Source: Macrotrachela quadricornifera (Eukaryota; Rotifera; Eurotatoria; Philodinida; Philodinidae). From it: a DNA stretch of 64,000 nucleotides. Positions 48,001-59,266 of the stretch are shown in pieces; positions within the stretch are counted from its first letter, which is position 1; each line of letters starts with the position of its first letter. Both the position numbers and the translations under genes were made by a program. The stretch covers positions 686,678 to 750,677 of the forward strand of contig JAJEKB010021317.1 of the NCBI GenBank assembly GCA_022393335.1. The letters are read 5' to 3'. Under the pieces are notes generated by a model. That model saw nothing but the letters and a program-made list of their open reading frames with translations. It had not been told where the DNA came from and ran no database searches.

Positions 48001-49051
48001 TCTTCGATGGTTAGGTGCTCATACTGAAGATGATATTAAACTCTCAGATATGCGACGGATATTATATTTTCCATCAAATCTTCTTCATATTGAACATGGT
48101 GTAACAACATTTGCTGGAGTCATCTTTCATCCATTCGAGTTGACAAAAGAAGGTTATTGTTGTGTTGATACAATACATCTAGGATCAGGTACAAATATTA
48201 CCAATGGTTGTTTAGTTATGCCAGGAACAAGAATTCCATCGAAAAAAATAATTATTGGTATGGGTACATTGGTTACACGAGAAACAGTTATTGAAAATAT
48301 TAATGGAGTATTATTTGGTATTCCAGCTCGTGAAATGCCCTTTATAATGTCTGATAACACATCTGTCATAAATGATTCATCAACTTCGAATTTTCAATTG
48401 ATTCATTCTATGATAATTGACTATCTTAGTTTCTTTATCAGTAAATGTTTATTCATTACTCTGTATACGTCATTACCAATTGCTATTGCATCATTTATTC
48501 ATGCAATTCTCTATTGCGTAGCGTCTCGCAATTTGATTGTGTTTAGAGAAAAACGCACACGTTTCGCAATTTCGGAACTTTTGGATCATACACAACAATT
48601 TCTTCGTACCTTAATATCTGATTTTTTTGTCTTCATTGGACCATATCTATCAGAAACACAATTTCTTGTTTTTCTTTATCGTGCTATTGGTGCTCAAATT
48701 GGATCTGATGTCATTCTGCCTGATATCTTTTGTGTTAGTGTTCCTCATCTTACAACTATTGGTGATCATGTTCGCTTGAGTACATGTGCCTATATTCAAG
48801 TAAGATATAGTTTTCTATTTATGTTATTATTTCTAGTTTATTGATAGAATCACACATTCGAACGGCGCGTGTTCAAAATGGCACCCGTTACTGTAAAGCA
48901 GTCAAGTGTACTTATGAGCTACACAATAGCACTTCCTGGATCAACACTTCAAGGACAAAATCGCATCTTACCATGGACCATTGTAATGAAGGGTGATCAA
49001 CTACCACCTGGTACAACCTGGGCTGGTGCACCATCAAAACAAATCTTCTGA
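45091..49051 (+). CDS. Pls/PosA-family NRPS-like protein: adenylation, carrier, membrane and hexapeptide-repeat domains
   Basis: Four exons: 45091-45925, 45971-46222, 46278-48799, 48848-49051. Introns are 45-55 bp, phases match, 1271 codons (1270 aa). Residues 1-about 510 are an AMP-forming adenylation domain: A3 CSSGTTGQPK (157-165), A5 YGMSE, A7 KTGDL, A8 GRIDFQIKIHGQRVEPAEIE, A10 NPNGKIDRK (Lys499). A carrier domain follows with MGGTSLDA, Ser557 being the phosphopantetheine site. Then come hydrophobic segments (MLGILFLMYQWFLPIWLV.., SILLLLAYFFYYY..) alternating with left-handed beta-helix hexapeptide stretches (IEVGDSTFIGEEVVL, IHLGSGTNITNGCLV, IGDHVRLSTCAYIQ). That order is the plan of the bacterial Pls/PosA family, whose best-known member makes epsilon-poly-lysine on the membrane. 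No condensation domain is seen. Length is near the family's usual 1300. The amino-acid substrate cannot be read by eye. Upstream is a gene-free region, so it stands alone. Confidence 0.88.
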
Positions 49052-49332
49052 AATTTGCTTATGAACCTGCAACGAACATCTTTTTTTCTAATCTTGCTAT
49101 AGTATAGATTTTTCTTCAATAGAATATCTTAATAACAGCATAATCTCGCATTTTAACTCTATTCTTTATATCAAAGAATATATAACATAATTATTGTTTT
49201 GTGAATACACAAGATGTAATCTTCGATTATGCAATATTTTCTATTCTGAAGTAGTTGCAAAGAGTCCAAAAAGCATTCAAAGACTACCATGTTTTACGGT
49301 ATTTCTTGATTGTACTAACAAAGGAAGATTCC
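49052..49332. other. 3' flank of the NRPS-like gene
   Basis: AT-rich sequence with nothing recognisable before the foldback element at 49333. Confidence 0.35.
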
Positions 49333-50124
49333 CAAGTGTGATTCACAGTTTCGAATGGAAGGTATCCCAATTTGTAGAGTTCAACGAGCTAAGTCTAATG
49401 ACATAAACCGTTTTCCCGATGAAGCTGGAAACTAGGAGAACAATTAGTATAATGATGGAAGATTATATAGGAAACACTAGTATTTTAACGATTTTATAGC
49501 TCGAGAGAGTTGTATGTAACCATTGATTCGTCAATTTTGTCTGTCAACTGTAGTGAGATAGATCAAAAAATGTATAGTTATGTCTTATTTTGTACTTTAT
49601 ATATTACTGATAACATTAATGAACAATTAAATTATTCGTAGGGTATACCCTGAAGAATATCAATAATCTTACGAGAATGCAACTGATACTTCATGTTACG
49701 CTGATTTTGTAACGGTGTCGTCACATGCCATGTTCCTCGACTAGCACTAAAACTTCGTCTCAAATTATCAGTGGGATAATATCGTAATAGAGGATTAGGA
49801 TTATTGAAATTCTTTAGAGTGTACTCTACAAATAATTTAATTGTTCATTAATGTTATCAGTAATATATACAAAATAAGACATAACTATACATTTTTTGAT
49901 CTATCTTACTACGGTTGACAGACAAAAGTGACAAAATCAATGGATACATACAACTGTCTCGAGTTACAAAATCTTTAAAATACTAGTGTTTTCTATATGA
50001 TTTTTCATCATTAAATCAATTGTTTTCCTAGTTTCCAGCTTTCTCGGGAAAAATGGTTTATGCCACTAGACTAAGCTCTACAAACTGGGATAGCTCCCAT
50101 TCGAAATGATGATTCACACTTAGT
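49333..50124. repeat. foldback (long inverted repeat) element 4
   Basis: Arms of about 310 bp, roughly 49333-49650 and 49817-50124. Examples: GTCTTATTTTGTACTTTATA pairs with TATACAAAATAAGAC, and GTTTTCCCGATGAAGCTGGA with TCCAGCTTTCTCGGGAAAA. The outer ends (CCCAAGTGTGATTC and its mirror GAATCACACTTAG-like) match the outer ends of foldback 1 (CCCCAAGTGTGAGTC), so both belong to one family. The arms differ by a few percent to about 15%, so it is older than foldback 3. Confidence 0.75.
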
Positions 50125-51299
50125 GACCCTCTCCCATAAGCAGAAACAAGAAATAAAATTTTCCTTCTTTTGATCAGTAAATAGCTGTTTCACTACGTAA
50201 GTAGGGGGTTGTATCACTCATTTAAAAATAATTTTATCTCTTGCTTTATTAATGAATATTAGTAAAATACGCTAACGCCTACAATCACATCATTTGGAAG
50301 GAAAAGTAGTTTTGTCTGTCCCCGTGTGTAGAACTTGGCGAGTACTGTCTATGAACACTAACTATGAATTTGTCTTAAAGATAACATAAGTATCGAACAT
50401 CCAAAAACACATGCAGACAGTTTTCTTTCACCAAGATCTTTCGTTTAGAACTATTTTATGGAACTCACATATGAAAAATGTGAGTGTAAGTTTTAAGTCG
50501 AAGGCTTTGCGGCTTCCTCTCACCCCACTCCCTTTACAGACACCTATCAACGCGAGCTTCCATTACATACATCCTCCTCGTCATTACAGACCAAAGCACT
50601 AGGACCATAGGTCGTTAAGTGCATTTTCCTAGCAACGGCAGGCAACAAGCACCAGGCTTCTTTCATCATTTTTTTGGCCACCAAATGTAAGAAGCAAGGA
50701 TTTTTATAGTATAGTTGATTAGTATAAGGAAGTTAAGAATATGTGAGTTCTTCATTTTAGTCCCAAAGAGGCTACGCTAACAAACATTTGCCAAAGCATT
50801 CGATTTCATTAAAATCTATTCTCTAGATATCAAGAGATTAAAACAAAGGAAATGGAATGTTTTTCGTTAGATTATGGAATTAAAAGCAAATTATTTTTTA
50901 TTGCGAGTAGTTATGGATGGATTACGTCGTCTTTGTTGACCTTGTTTATGTCTAGCTTGTCTTAAAATATTAAAAACAGTGCTTAGTTGAGTTGATTTTG
51001 ATAGGAATGAGTAATCGTTTTAGATGATCTTATTACACCCTTGTATCGTTATGACTGACCATATTCGAGCATTATATTGAAATCTAAAAATTAATTCCAG
51101 TTAGAGTTATCTATAATGTGAGTTTGCTTTTATTTGGCATAAGATGGAACTACTTCCCATTCTCTGGCATCATACAATGACTGAATCGACTTGTTTCTCT
51201 ATGAGGTTATTTGTTTGTTAATAATGTCTTCATATCAGAAAAAGATTTTAGTTTTCATTTTGTCTCTGTCTTTAGTGGAAAATTTGAAGCCTCTATATC
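50125..51299. other. gene-free stretch
   Basis: Nothing supported apart from short, non-protein-like frames. It separates foldback 4 from the MULE-like relic. No exons of the ABC transporter that starts at 53226 were found here. Confidence 0.35.
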
Positions 51300-51825
51300 A
51301 TTGTTGTGAAAAAGTAGAGGAATTCCGTTTCTATCAACATAATTAACAGTATTATATAGAAGCTAAATGATAATTGCGAAACATATCTACTTAATATCGA
51401 TTGAACCCGACGAAGAAATCAGTCGACAAACTTTCACGACGATTAGCTCTATTTCTAATAACGTTCTATGCTTCTTATAAGTCGTTTAGACGTTCATCAA
51501 ATTCCTCATCGGTTCCAAATTAGAGATTCCGATGAATCGAAAATTAGTTTTCAGTAAAGCGCAGCATTCATCGGCTGTAGCTCGACACTTCATTAGCTAA
51601 CGTTCAAAATCTTTTTGAATATGATGATTACAAGAGAAATGCATTGCGTTCGGAAAAAAGTGCTGACAGTTTTCTTAATTTCTTTTGCTCCATCACTACC
51701 AATTATTGGTAGTGAAGTTCCATTTAGTTCGCCACAAGTGTGGCCGAGTAATTCTTGATAAAATTGTGAATCGGTTCTATAATGTATCATTGTTGGTCCC
51801 ATAAAAGTAGGATTGTTTTTATTGT
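51300..51825 (-). pseudogene. MULE-type transposase relic
   Basis: On the minus strand MGPTMIHYRTDSQFYQELLG.. TSLPIIGSDGAKEIKKTVSTFF is followed in another frame by FPNAMHFSCNHHIQKDFER. MULE transposases share this order: GP-x-x-H start, catalytic D in the S/TDG block, then an FP-x-A..CxxH..N/K block. Later text (ADECCALLKTNF) is coding-like but broken. It is interrupted by frameshifts and stops, and ends close to the mariner insertion. Confidence 0.5.
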
Positions 51826-51857
51826 TCCGACTCTGAAGCGCTATATTGCAGAATGTA

Positions 51858-53100
51858 TTAAGTTGTTAACAAAGTTCTTGCGTTTCTTTTGAGAATGTTC
51901 TAGAACATTCGAGAAAGTTCTAGAAGTTTCCATATTAAAGGTATATATAGGGAGTGTGAATGTCTTTCGAATGATAATAAAGTCATCGATATGGACACTG
52001 ATCATGAACTGAAAATGAATCTTTCTCGTAGAGAGATTCGGGTGCTTTTACTTCATGAATTTCGTCTTGGTCACAAAGCAACGGAAGCAGCCAACAACAT
52101 ATGCAGCACGATGGGGGAGGATGTACTCTCTACTCGTACGGCACAACATTGGTTCAATCGCTTTAAGAATGGTAACTTAGAACTCAACGATTTACCTCGG
52201 TCCGGTAGACCATTGGAAGTGGATGTGGATCTCTTAAAGCAGCTTATCGAACAAGATCCTCGATTGACTTTGCGGTGCTTAGCAGAGCACCTTGGGTGCT
52301 CTTATGTTGCAGTGGAAAAACATCTGATCGAATTAGGCAAGACATGGAAATATGGAGTTTGGATACCCCACGAGTTATCACCACATCAGCTACAACACTG
52401 GGTTGATGCTTGTATGGATTTAATAACATCTCACCGCAACTATCAATGGCTCCGCAATCTTATCACTGGTGATGAGAAGTGGGTGTTATACATTAACTAC
52501 ACGCACAGACGCCAGTGGCTTAGTGCTGATCAGACAGGCGTAGCAACACCTAAGCCTGATCTGCATCCCAAGAGGGTGATGCTGAGCGTTTGGTGGGGTG
52601 TCAATGGGATTATTTACTGGGAAGTTCTTCCAAATGGTTGTACCGTCACTGCTGATCTCTATTGTCAACAATTGGACCGGGTTGCCGAAAAACTCAAGGG
52701 AAAGCAGGGTCGAATTTACTATTTGCATGACAATGCCCGACCCCATGTTGCAAAGTCGACCTGCGAAAAATTATTGAAGCTCGGTTGGATTACCGTTCCT
52801 CATTCACCTTATTCTTCTGACTTGGCACCAACGGACTACCATTTGTTTCGTTCTCTTTCTCATCATTTGTGTGAGAAAAAGTTCGACGACGACAACGACA
52901 TGAAAATGGATATCGCCAACTTCTTTGGTCAAAAGTCCAAGGACTTCTACGAACGCGGGATCCTACCTCTGCCAGAGCGTTGGCGACAAGCCATAGATAG
53001 TAGTGGTGCATATATAACTGAAAGCTAGTTGTTTTGTTGAAGTTAAAAAATAAAAAATAAAATTTTGGAAAAAAACGCAAAAACTTTATTAACAACCTAA
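51858..53100 (+). mobile_element. complete mariner element with terminal inverted repeats and TA target sites
   Basis: The element is bounded by TA at 51856-51857 and 53101-53102. The left terminus TTAAGTTGTTAACAAAGTTC and the mirrored right terminus TTAGGTTGTTAATAAAGTTT are matching inverted repeats of about 28 bp with four differences. The 1243-bp length and the uninterrupted transposase frame mark it as a structurally complete, possibly recent copy. Confidence 0.9.
51991..53028 (+). CDS. mariner transposase (D,D34D), intact frame
   Basis: An uninterrupted 345-aa frame, the usual mariner length. The N-terminal HTH region (REIRVLLLHEFRLGHKATEAA.., TAQHWFNRFKNG, DLPRSGRP) binds the terminal repeats. 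The linker motif is WIPHELSPHQL (family WVPHEL). Catalytic residues: Asp161 in ITGDEKW, Asp247 in YLHDNARPH, and the third Asp282 in LAPTDYHLF, giving D-34-D spacing. It cuts and pastes DNA at TA. All key residues are present, so activity is possible but not shown. It lies just upstream of the first recognisable ABC exon. Confidence 0.95.
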   Translation: MDTDHELKMNLSRREIRVLLLHEFRLGHKATEAANNICSTMGEDVLSTRTAQHWFNRFKNGNLELNDLPRSGRPLEVDVDLLKQLIEQDPRLTLRCLAEHLGCSYVAVEKHLIELGKTWKYGVWIPHELSPHQLQHWVDACMDLITSHRNYQWLRNLITGDEKWVLYINYTHRRQWLSADQTGVATPKPDLHPKRVMLSVWWGVNGIIYWEVLPNGCTVTADLYCQQLDRVAEKLKGKQGRIYYLHDNARPHVAKSTCEKLLKLGWITVPHSPYSSDLAPTDYHLFRSLSHHLCEKKFDDDNDMKMDIANFFGQKSKDFYERGILPLPERWRQAIDSSGAYITES

Positions 53101-53225
53101 TATATTGGTGTGCTCTCGTTCTTCTTGAAAAGAACGAACTACCGTTGAAAAATATTACAATGTAATTAAAGCAACAATAATTGATAATCTAGAGACAATG
53201 TTTTGTTCTTTTTTCATTTTTCTAG

Positions 53226-56200
53226 AGTCTTTGGTTTTGCTATTTTTACGATACAATCAATCCAAATCATTGGAATGATGTAAAGTTCTCAAACCCTGAT
53301 GTGTTATTCATTCTGTTGACTCTATTTCAGACCAGAGCGTATTGCTTCATCATTATCGGCTGCTCAAAAGTTTTTTAAATTATTTGATCGAATACCAGCT
53401 ATCGATAATTCATCTACTAAGGGACGAGAATTGGTAAGAGAATGTAGAAAAACAACTATTTTCTTTCAATCGTATACTTTCATCCAACATATAAAATAAA
53501 TCGTATAGGTTGACTTTCGTGGAGAGATAGAATTCGATAAAGTCACCTTCGCATATCCGACTCGGCCAGCGTGTGTTATTCTTAATAAACTTCGATTGCG
53601 TCTCAAACCTGGTAAGTGAAATAAGTCTCGACTTCCTCTAATTTATCTTGTTTTTATTCACTTATGAGGTCAGCGTGTGGCTTTTGTTGGTATGTTTGAA
53701 TTGATTGTTTCTCTTAATTGTTAATTGTATAATACGGTCAATACAGGTAAATCTGGATGTGGAAAAACAACAATGTTTCAACTATCGGAACGATTCTATG
53801 ATGTTATAGATGGTCAACTAGTTAGTATTTCTTCAATATAAAAGGATTACTTCAAAAGTTTTTTCGTCAGCCCTTCAGACAAATAATTAAAGTCTGGTTC
53901 CAATGTATTTTTTCAAAATATTCTCCCCTAGCATCATTGCACTTCTGCATTCGAATATATCAGTCATCGAAATAGTTTTTGCCATCGTTCTTAGTCAAGG
54001 TGTTGATAGCTTGTTTTAATGCATACAGCATTGCGGCGTCAACGTCGAATTGAATTCCACGAAGTTGGTTTTTTTGAGTTTTGGAAACAAGAAGAAGTCG
54101 CACGGAATTAGATCCGGAGAATATGGTGGATTTTGACAAGGTTCTACATGATTTTCTGCTAAATATTCGTTGGTAATCCAGGCTCTGTATGGCCTAACGT
54201 TAACATCATAAAAAATGAGAACTTGAAGATCGGCTCTGGTTCCCCATTCAGATATAGTTTTAAAGACTTGTGGTAGATATATGTTGACATACCAGCTTCA
54301 AATGGTGTGGATTTGATTAAATCGGATTTCATGAAAAAAATAGCCACCACTTATCTTCTTGAACTTTTGTTGGCCGTAGTTCAGCTGTTGACACTCACAC
54401 CTTTGATTGCTGTTTCGTTTTCGAATCATAATGATAGAACCTTGATTCACCATCAGTAATAATATCGAATATACGACGAGATCGTCATTTTTCAAATTTT
54501 TTGAGAGACTGGTGGCAAAACTGAATACGCAACTGTTTTTGATCATCGGTCAGTTGATGAGGTATTCATCAAGTGCGCACCTTGCATCGCTTTAAATGAT
54601 CATGAAGAATTGAATTGACCACTGATGAATCAATGCGTAACATGCCTTCTATCTGTTCATAAGTTTAATGAGATTCATTTTTAACGTTTGCGTGAACAGC
54701 ATCAATTGTTTGTTGGTTGACAGAAGTTTGAGGACGACCTGAACGAGCAGTATCTTCAATAATGGAATTACCTCGTTGAAATTCATGAAACCAATTGAGT
54801 ACTGTGCGGTCGGAAGGTGTTTGGTTCTCCCATGCTTACATCAAATGAGCATGACTGTCTTCGTATGTTAAGCCAATTTCCCAGTCAAATAAAATCATAG
54901 TACGAAATTGTTCACGTAAGAGTTGAAAATTCATTTTGTTAATGACGTGAGGGTGATTCAAAAGAAATGAAAAAAATACAACGATGGATAATACGTGAAA
55001 ATCTGAAATTTTGCGCATAATTCTAAATCTGTTTATGCATTATGCTAGAATAGATGTCCTCAAATTATATCTATCTACAAGAACCGAACGAAAAAACTTT
55101 TGGTGTGATTTATGTATAACGGGTGGACTATAATAAACTGGACAAAATGTTAATGCATTTTTTTTCTACTTCCTCTTCAGACAAAAAGTAACTTTTTATA
55201 CTCTAAGATAGAGAATTTCAAGCTCTACAAAACCTTGTCTTTATCTCAAAAAGCATATTCTTGTTGACGCTATAACATTTAATACACTCGATTACTCCAA
55301 CTTGCTATGCTGTGACGTACAACTTCAATTCTTATTTTTTTAACATCTTGTTTAATTTGTTCAATAAATGTCTGTCTGTTCGTAATACAACTCTAGTTCA
55401 TCTGTTGCCAAGTTCAGACCATACACAATAGTCCAGAGGGTTGAGATCTGGACTATTTGGCGGCTAACACCCTCAAGGCCAAAAATCTGAAAATTTTTTT
55501 TGCACTATAACTGTGTTTTTTCGTCCTTATGAAGTGATGCACCATCTTGTTGAAGATAAAATCATTGGCTAATAATCTTTTGCCATTTTTCAGTGCTATG
55601 AGTAGAATCTCTTCGATATATCAAGCAGCATTAATTGTATCTTTTTCAATGATCACTGATTTTTTTCCGCCATTGATTTTCGAATATTTTTTCTAATCCA
55701 AATTCCAAACGATTTTCTTTTAATTTTGCATTGCTTTTTAAGCTCCGGTGCTACTCGTTTCACATAAGATTTAAACACCTAGTTCTTCTTTAATTAAACG
55801 ACGCATATTAGTGGTATGAGAGATGCTCATTTCTTTCGCCAATATTTGTGAAGACACTCTTTTCTTTCTGGACAAGCATTATTTCACCTTTTGGATCACA
55901 CTTTTAGAACGAATTATTCTTGGACAACCTTTAGGACTCTTCAAATCAATTGTGCCAGATGTGCTGATTGATTTTATCCGAGAATAAATTGTGACCCTTG
56001 AAACCGTACCACATACATGTTTATAAATTTTATTATCATTGAGACCTTCCCGGGACAATCACAATACTAGTTTTTGAATGTCTTTGCTTTTCATTATATA
56101 ATCTTTTAATGGTAACAGCTATAAGTCTAAAACAATTACGGTTTCGCAGAGCTTGAAGTTCTCTATCTTTCAGTATATGCAGAAACTTTATATTTGAAGA

Positions 56201-58965
56201 GCAAGTAGGAAGAAAAGGAACTCATATCTTGTTCAGTTTATTATGTTCCATTCGTTAATTTAAGTAACCATATGATATTTGCCAACTTAATCTAGCTTCT
56301 TGACAATATTGATATTCGACAATTGAATATTCATTGGGTTCGTTCTTGTTTTGGTCTTGTCAGTCAAGAGCCAATTTCGTTTGATCTAACAATCGCTGAA
56401 AATATAGCATATGGATTAGAGAATATTTCAATAGAAGAAACTATTGATGCAACAACAGAAGCTAATATTCATCAATTTATTCAAGAATTGCCTCAGGTAA
56501 AATAATGCAAAAGTCTCCGTTTCAACCGAAAACTATCTAAATAATACTCGTTTGCTATGAAATTTGCACCAACGCAAGGGCTTGTCGAACTCTGATCGCA
56601 GGTAAAAGCTCTAGTCCTACCGGTTCACCGAGGCCGAGATATAAGGTCAACACCATGGATTTTTCTTTATATTTTTGAAAAAATGATATGATAATTAAAG
56701 GAAATAATAGTACTCTTCTATTCGCTAAGATAAAGGTAATATTTTTAGTGTAACAGGTAGTGCCGATGATGGTCTACTTATGTCAAAATGTGCACTTCGT
56801 TTTGCATACCATAGCAATTTCTCGCGAGGAAACTTCATGTTTTAATTGCGGATTCGCATGAAAGATACACCAGTCGATAGAGCTTAAGGAGCTGATCACA
56901 ATGGTGGCAGACGACTTCTTCCATAGTGTTTTCTTACAGAATTTTCATGTCGTGTATAGTCTATAGAACAAGATCTATAAGAATAGGTTGATGACAGAAC
57001 TTCTTCAAACAATTAATCATTCTTCAGTCTAAATATAGATGACTGTTTGCAATACATTGTGATGATTCTAAATATCATGGTCACAGCGTCTTTCATACTT
57101 TCACGATTGCATATCATAACTATCAATGCTCTTCTCCTATGTTTTTTTAAATCAAATTCCATATTTGATATTCATCTTAGAGTTAAATGGACAGGGACAT
57201 TTTTTGAATAACTATTGATTGGCTCCGACTATCGAGATTGCAACTTCAACATTGGCAAGAGTGAGCTCTGAGTTGTTTATCTAAATAACAGTTTTTAGAA
57301 CCACATACATTTTCCCAAACAGTTTGTGAATCGTTACGTTTTTTGTTCCATATTTTCACTAACTTTTATAATAACTTAACGTCAAAATATATCAAATTGC
57401 CAGGTTTACACACCATAACTTTAACACTTACGTTATGCCTAAATGCTTTCTTTCGTCAACGAAATGATTTTAATTTTTAGTAATATTACAACATATATCC
57501 GAGTAATTCGGTGTATTTCGACGTTACGTTATTATAAAAATTCGTGAAAATATGGAACAGAAAACGTAACGATGCACAAACTGGACGAGAAAATGTATGT
57601 AGTCCTAAGAAATGTTATATAAATAGAAAACACCGAGCTCACTCTTGTCAATGTTGAAGTCGCGATTTCGATAGTCCGAGACAATCAATAGTTATTCAAA
57701 AAATGTCCCTGTCCATTTAACTCGGAGATGGATATCAGATATGGAATTTGATTAAAAAAAACATAGGAGAAGAGGATTGATAGTCGTGATGCGGAATCTG
57801 GGAAGTATGAAAGACGCTATGATCATGATATTCAGAATCAGCGCAATGAATTGCAAACAGTCATCTATTTTTAGACTGAAAACGATTAACTGCTTGGAGA
57901 AATTCTCTCATCAACCTATTCTTATAGATCCTGTTCTATCGGCTATACACGACATGAAAATTCTGTAAGAAAACACTATGGAAGAAGTCGTCTACCACCA
58001 TTGTGATTAGCTCATCAAGCCCTATCGACTAGTGTATCTTTCCTTAGAATCCGAGATTAACACTTGGAGGAATTCCTTCGTGAGAGTTGTTGATCAGGAC
58101 GTATACGATGACATGAATTTCCACTTCCGTAGAAATAGTAATATTGAAAATGTTTGCATAGATTTGCCCATACTTACACGATATACATTAAAATTTTCAG
58201 GCCGAACGGTGGAGACTAGCTAGAACTTTCAATCAAATACTGATAGGGTTGCAATATGTCAGTTTCGTGAGTAATGAAAATCTAATTGAAGTAAAATCAA
58301 GAGCCGAGCTTTCCTACAATGGATCAAATGGCATTGCTTCTCTTTCCCAATCTATGATAGTTCAATAAAAAAAAGTCTTGATACTAGCTTAATACGTGAA
58401 CATCAGTAAAAGGGCAGTACTCAAACTTTTTCCCACGATCAGGATTCATCAAATCTTTGCTTTGGCACAATTTTCAAAATAAACAACCCTTGTTCAGATC
58501 GTTTTCGTCAAGGTTCAGAGCTTTTGTCCAACACTATAGATTATAATGTGATATTCTTAGGGTTATGAGACAAAAGTAGGAATGAAAGGCAGTTTTCTAT
58601 CAGGTGGTGAGAAGCAACGTATTGCCATTGCGCGAGTTCTTCTTCGTCGACCTAAAGTACTTCTCTTTGATGAGGCTACAAGTGCCATGGATTCATACAA
58701 TGAACAGGTAAGTTTGTTTTTTTTTCTTTTTATCGATGAGCGCTTCATTTTTCAATGGTAGATTATACAAAAAGCTCTTGAACAAGCTCAAAGAGAAGAT
58801 CCTAGTCAAACATCACTCATTATTGCTCATCGTCTTTCAACTATTCAAACATGTGATTTAATTTGTGTCCTTGATAAGGGATATATTGTGGAAAGTGGCA
58901 CTCATACAGAACTGATACAACGACGTGGAATTTATTATAATATGTTAACTCAAAACAATCTATAA
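53226..58965 (+). CDS. C-terminal half of an ABCB (P-glycoprotein-type) transporter, 5' part missing
   Basis: Eight exons recognised: 53226-53279, 53331-53433, 53509-53611, 53669-53689 (21 bp), 53747-53820, 56296-56496, 58561-58707, 58762-58965. They join in phase into a 301-residue C-terminus. It begins in the last transmembrane helix ([16 protein letters not shown]), then [13 protein letters not shown] and the complete second nucleotide-binding domain: Walker [11 protein letters not shown]-loop GLVSQEP, signature [13 protein letters not shown], Walker [14 protein letters not shown]-loop IIAHRLST. These ATP-driven exporters pump lipophilic compounds out across the plasma membrane. All nucleotide-site residues are intact. 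Two introns (2475 and 2064 bp) are swollen by transposons while the rest are 51-75 bp. No upstream exons were found between 49052 and 53225, so this is either a 5'-truncated copy or a gene with a very long intron. Confidence 0.82.
53845..55111 (-). pseudogene. mariner relic in an ABC transporter intron
   Basis: Inverted ends ATTACTTCAAAAGTTTTTTCG and CGAAAAAACTTTTGGTGTGAT bound it. On the minus strand, pieces of a mariner transposase are in order: [78 protein letters not shown], then a C-terminal tail. Many stops and frameshifts make it inactive. It is a different lineage from the intact copy at 51858. Confidence 0.75.
55124..56251 (-). pseudogene. Tc1-like element relic in the same intron
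   Basis: Inverted termini TGGACTATAATAAACTGGAC (left) and its mirror ending TTTATTATGTTCCA (right) continue for over 100 bp with moderate divergence (GATAGAGAATTTCAAGCTCT pairs with AGAGCTTGAAGTTCTCTATC). Minus-strand fragments read a Tc1 N-terminus ([10 protein letters not shown].., [25 protein letters not shown]) and mid-region pieces, with several stops. It directly abuts the mariner relic. Confidence 0.7.
56860..58042. repeat. 1.18-kb foldback element 5 in an ABC transporter intron
   Basis: Ends GAAAGATACACCAGTCGATAG at 56860 and CTATCGACTAGTGTATCTTTC at 58042. The arms, each nearly 590 bp, pair along their whole length (TCCCTGTCCATTTAA near 57720 against TTAAATGGACAGGGA near 57183), leaving little or no loop. 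No transposase is seen; short open frames in it are mirror-image accidents. It is the largest palindrome in the window. Confidence 0.8.
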
Positions 58966-59266
58966 TGATACTGACTGAACTATTTTAACTTTTTGGAGAC
59001 GGAGTTGCTGGAGATGCAAAAAATCAATTTTTTGGAAACGCTGATTGCTATATATATATATTTAGATTTATTCAGACAAGTTAAAACCAAATGTCTAGAC
59101 ATATTTTAGCATATGATAATCTCGAAAAGAATCTGTAATGCAAAGTTCAACATTACATTCAGTGCATTCATATCTAGTTTTAGTACTTTTTGTGGCCCTG
59201 TTTGCTGTATGTACGCACACTACACACCGTTTTTCGAGCACTTTGATTTTTCAATGAACAGTAGTG
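58966..59266. other. 3' flank of the ABC gene
   Basis: Short intergenic interval up to the piggyBac left terminus, with nothing recognisable except a (TA)n run near 59048. Confidence 0.4.

Noticed and set aside
57777..58223. Open frames inside foldback 5
   Set aside because: They lie in palindrome arms with no protein-like conservation; chance frames.
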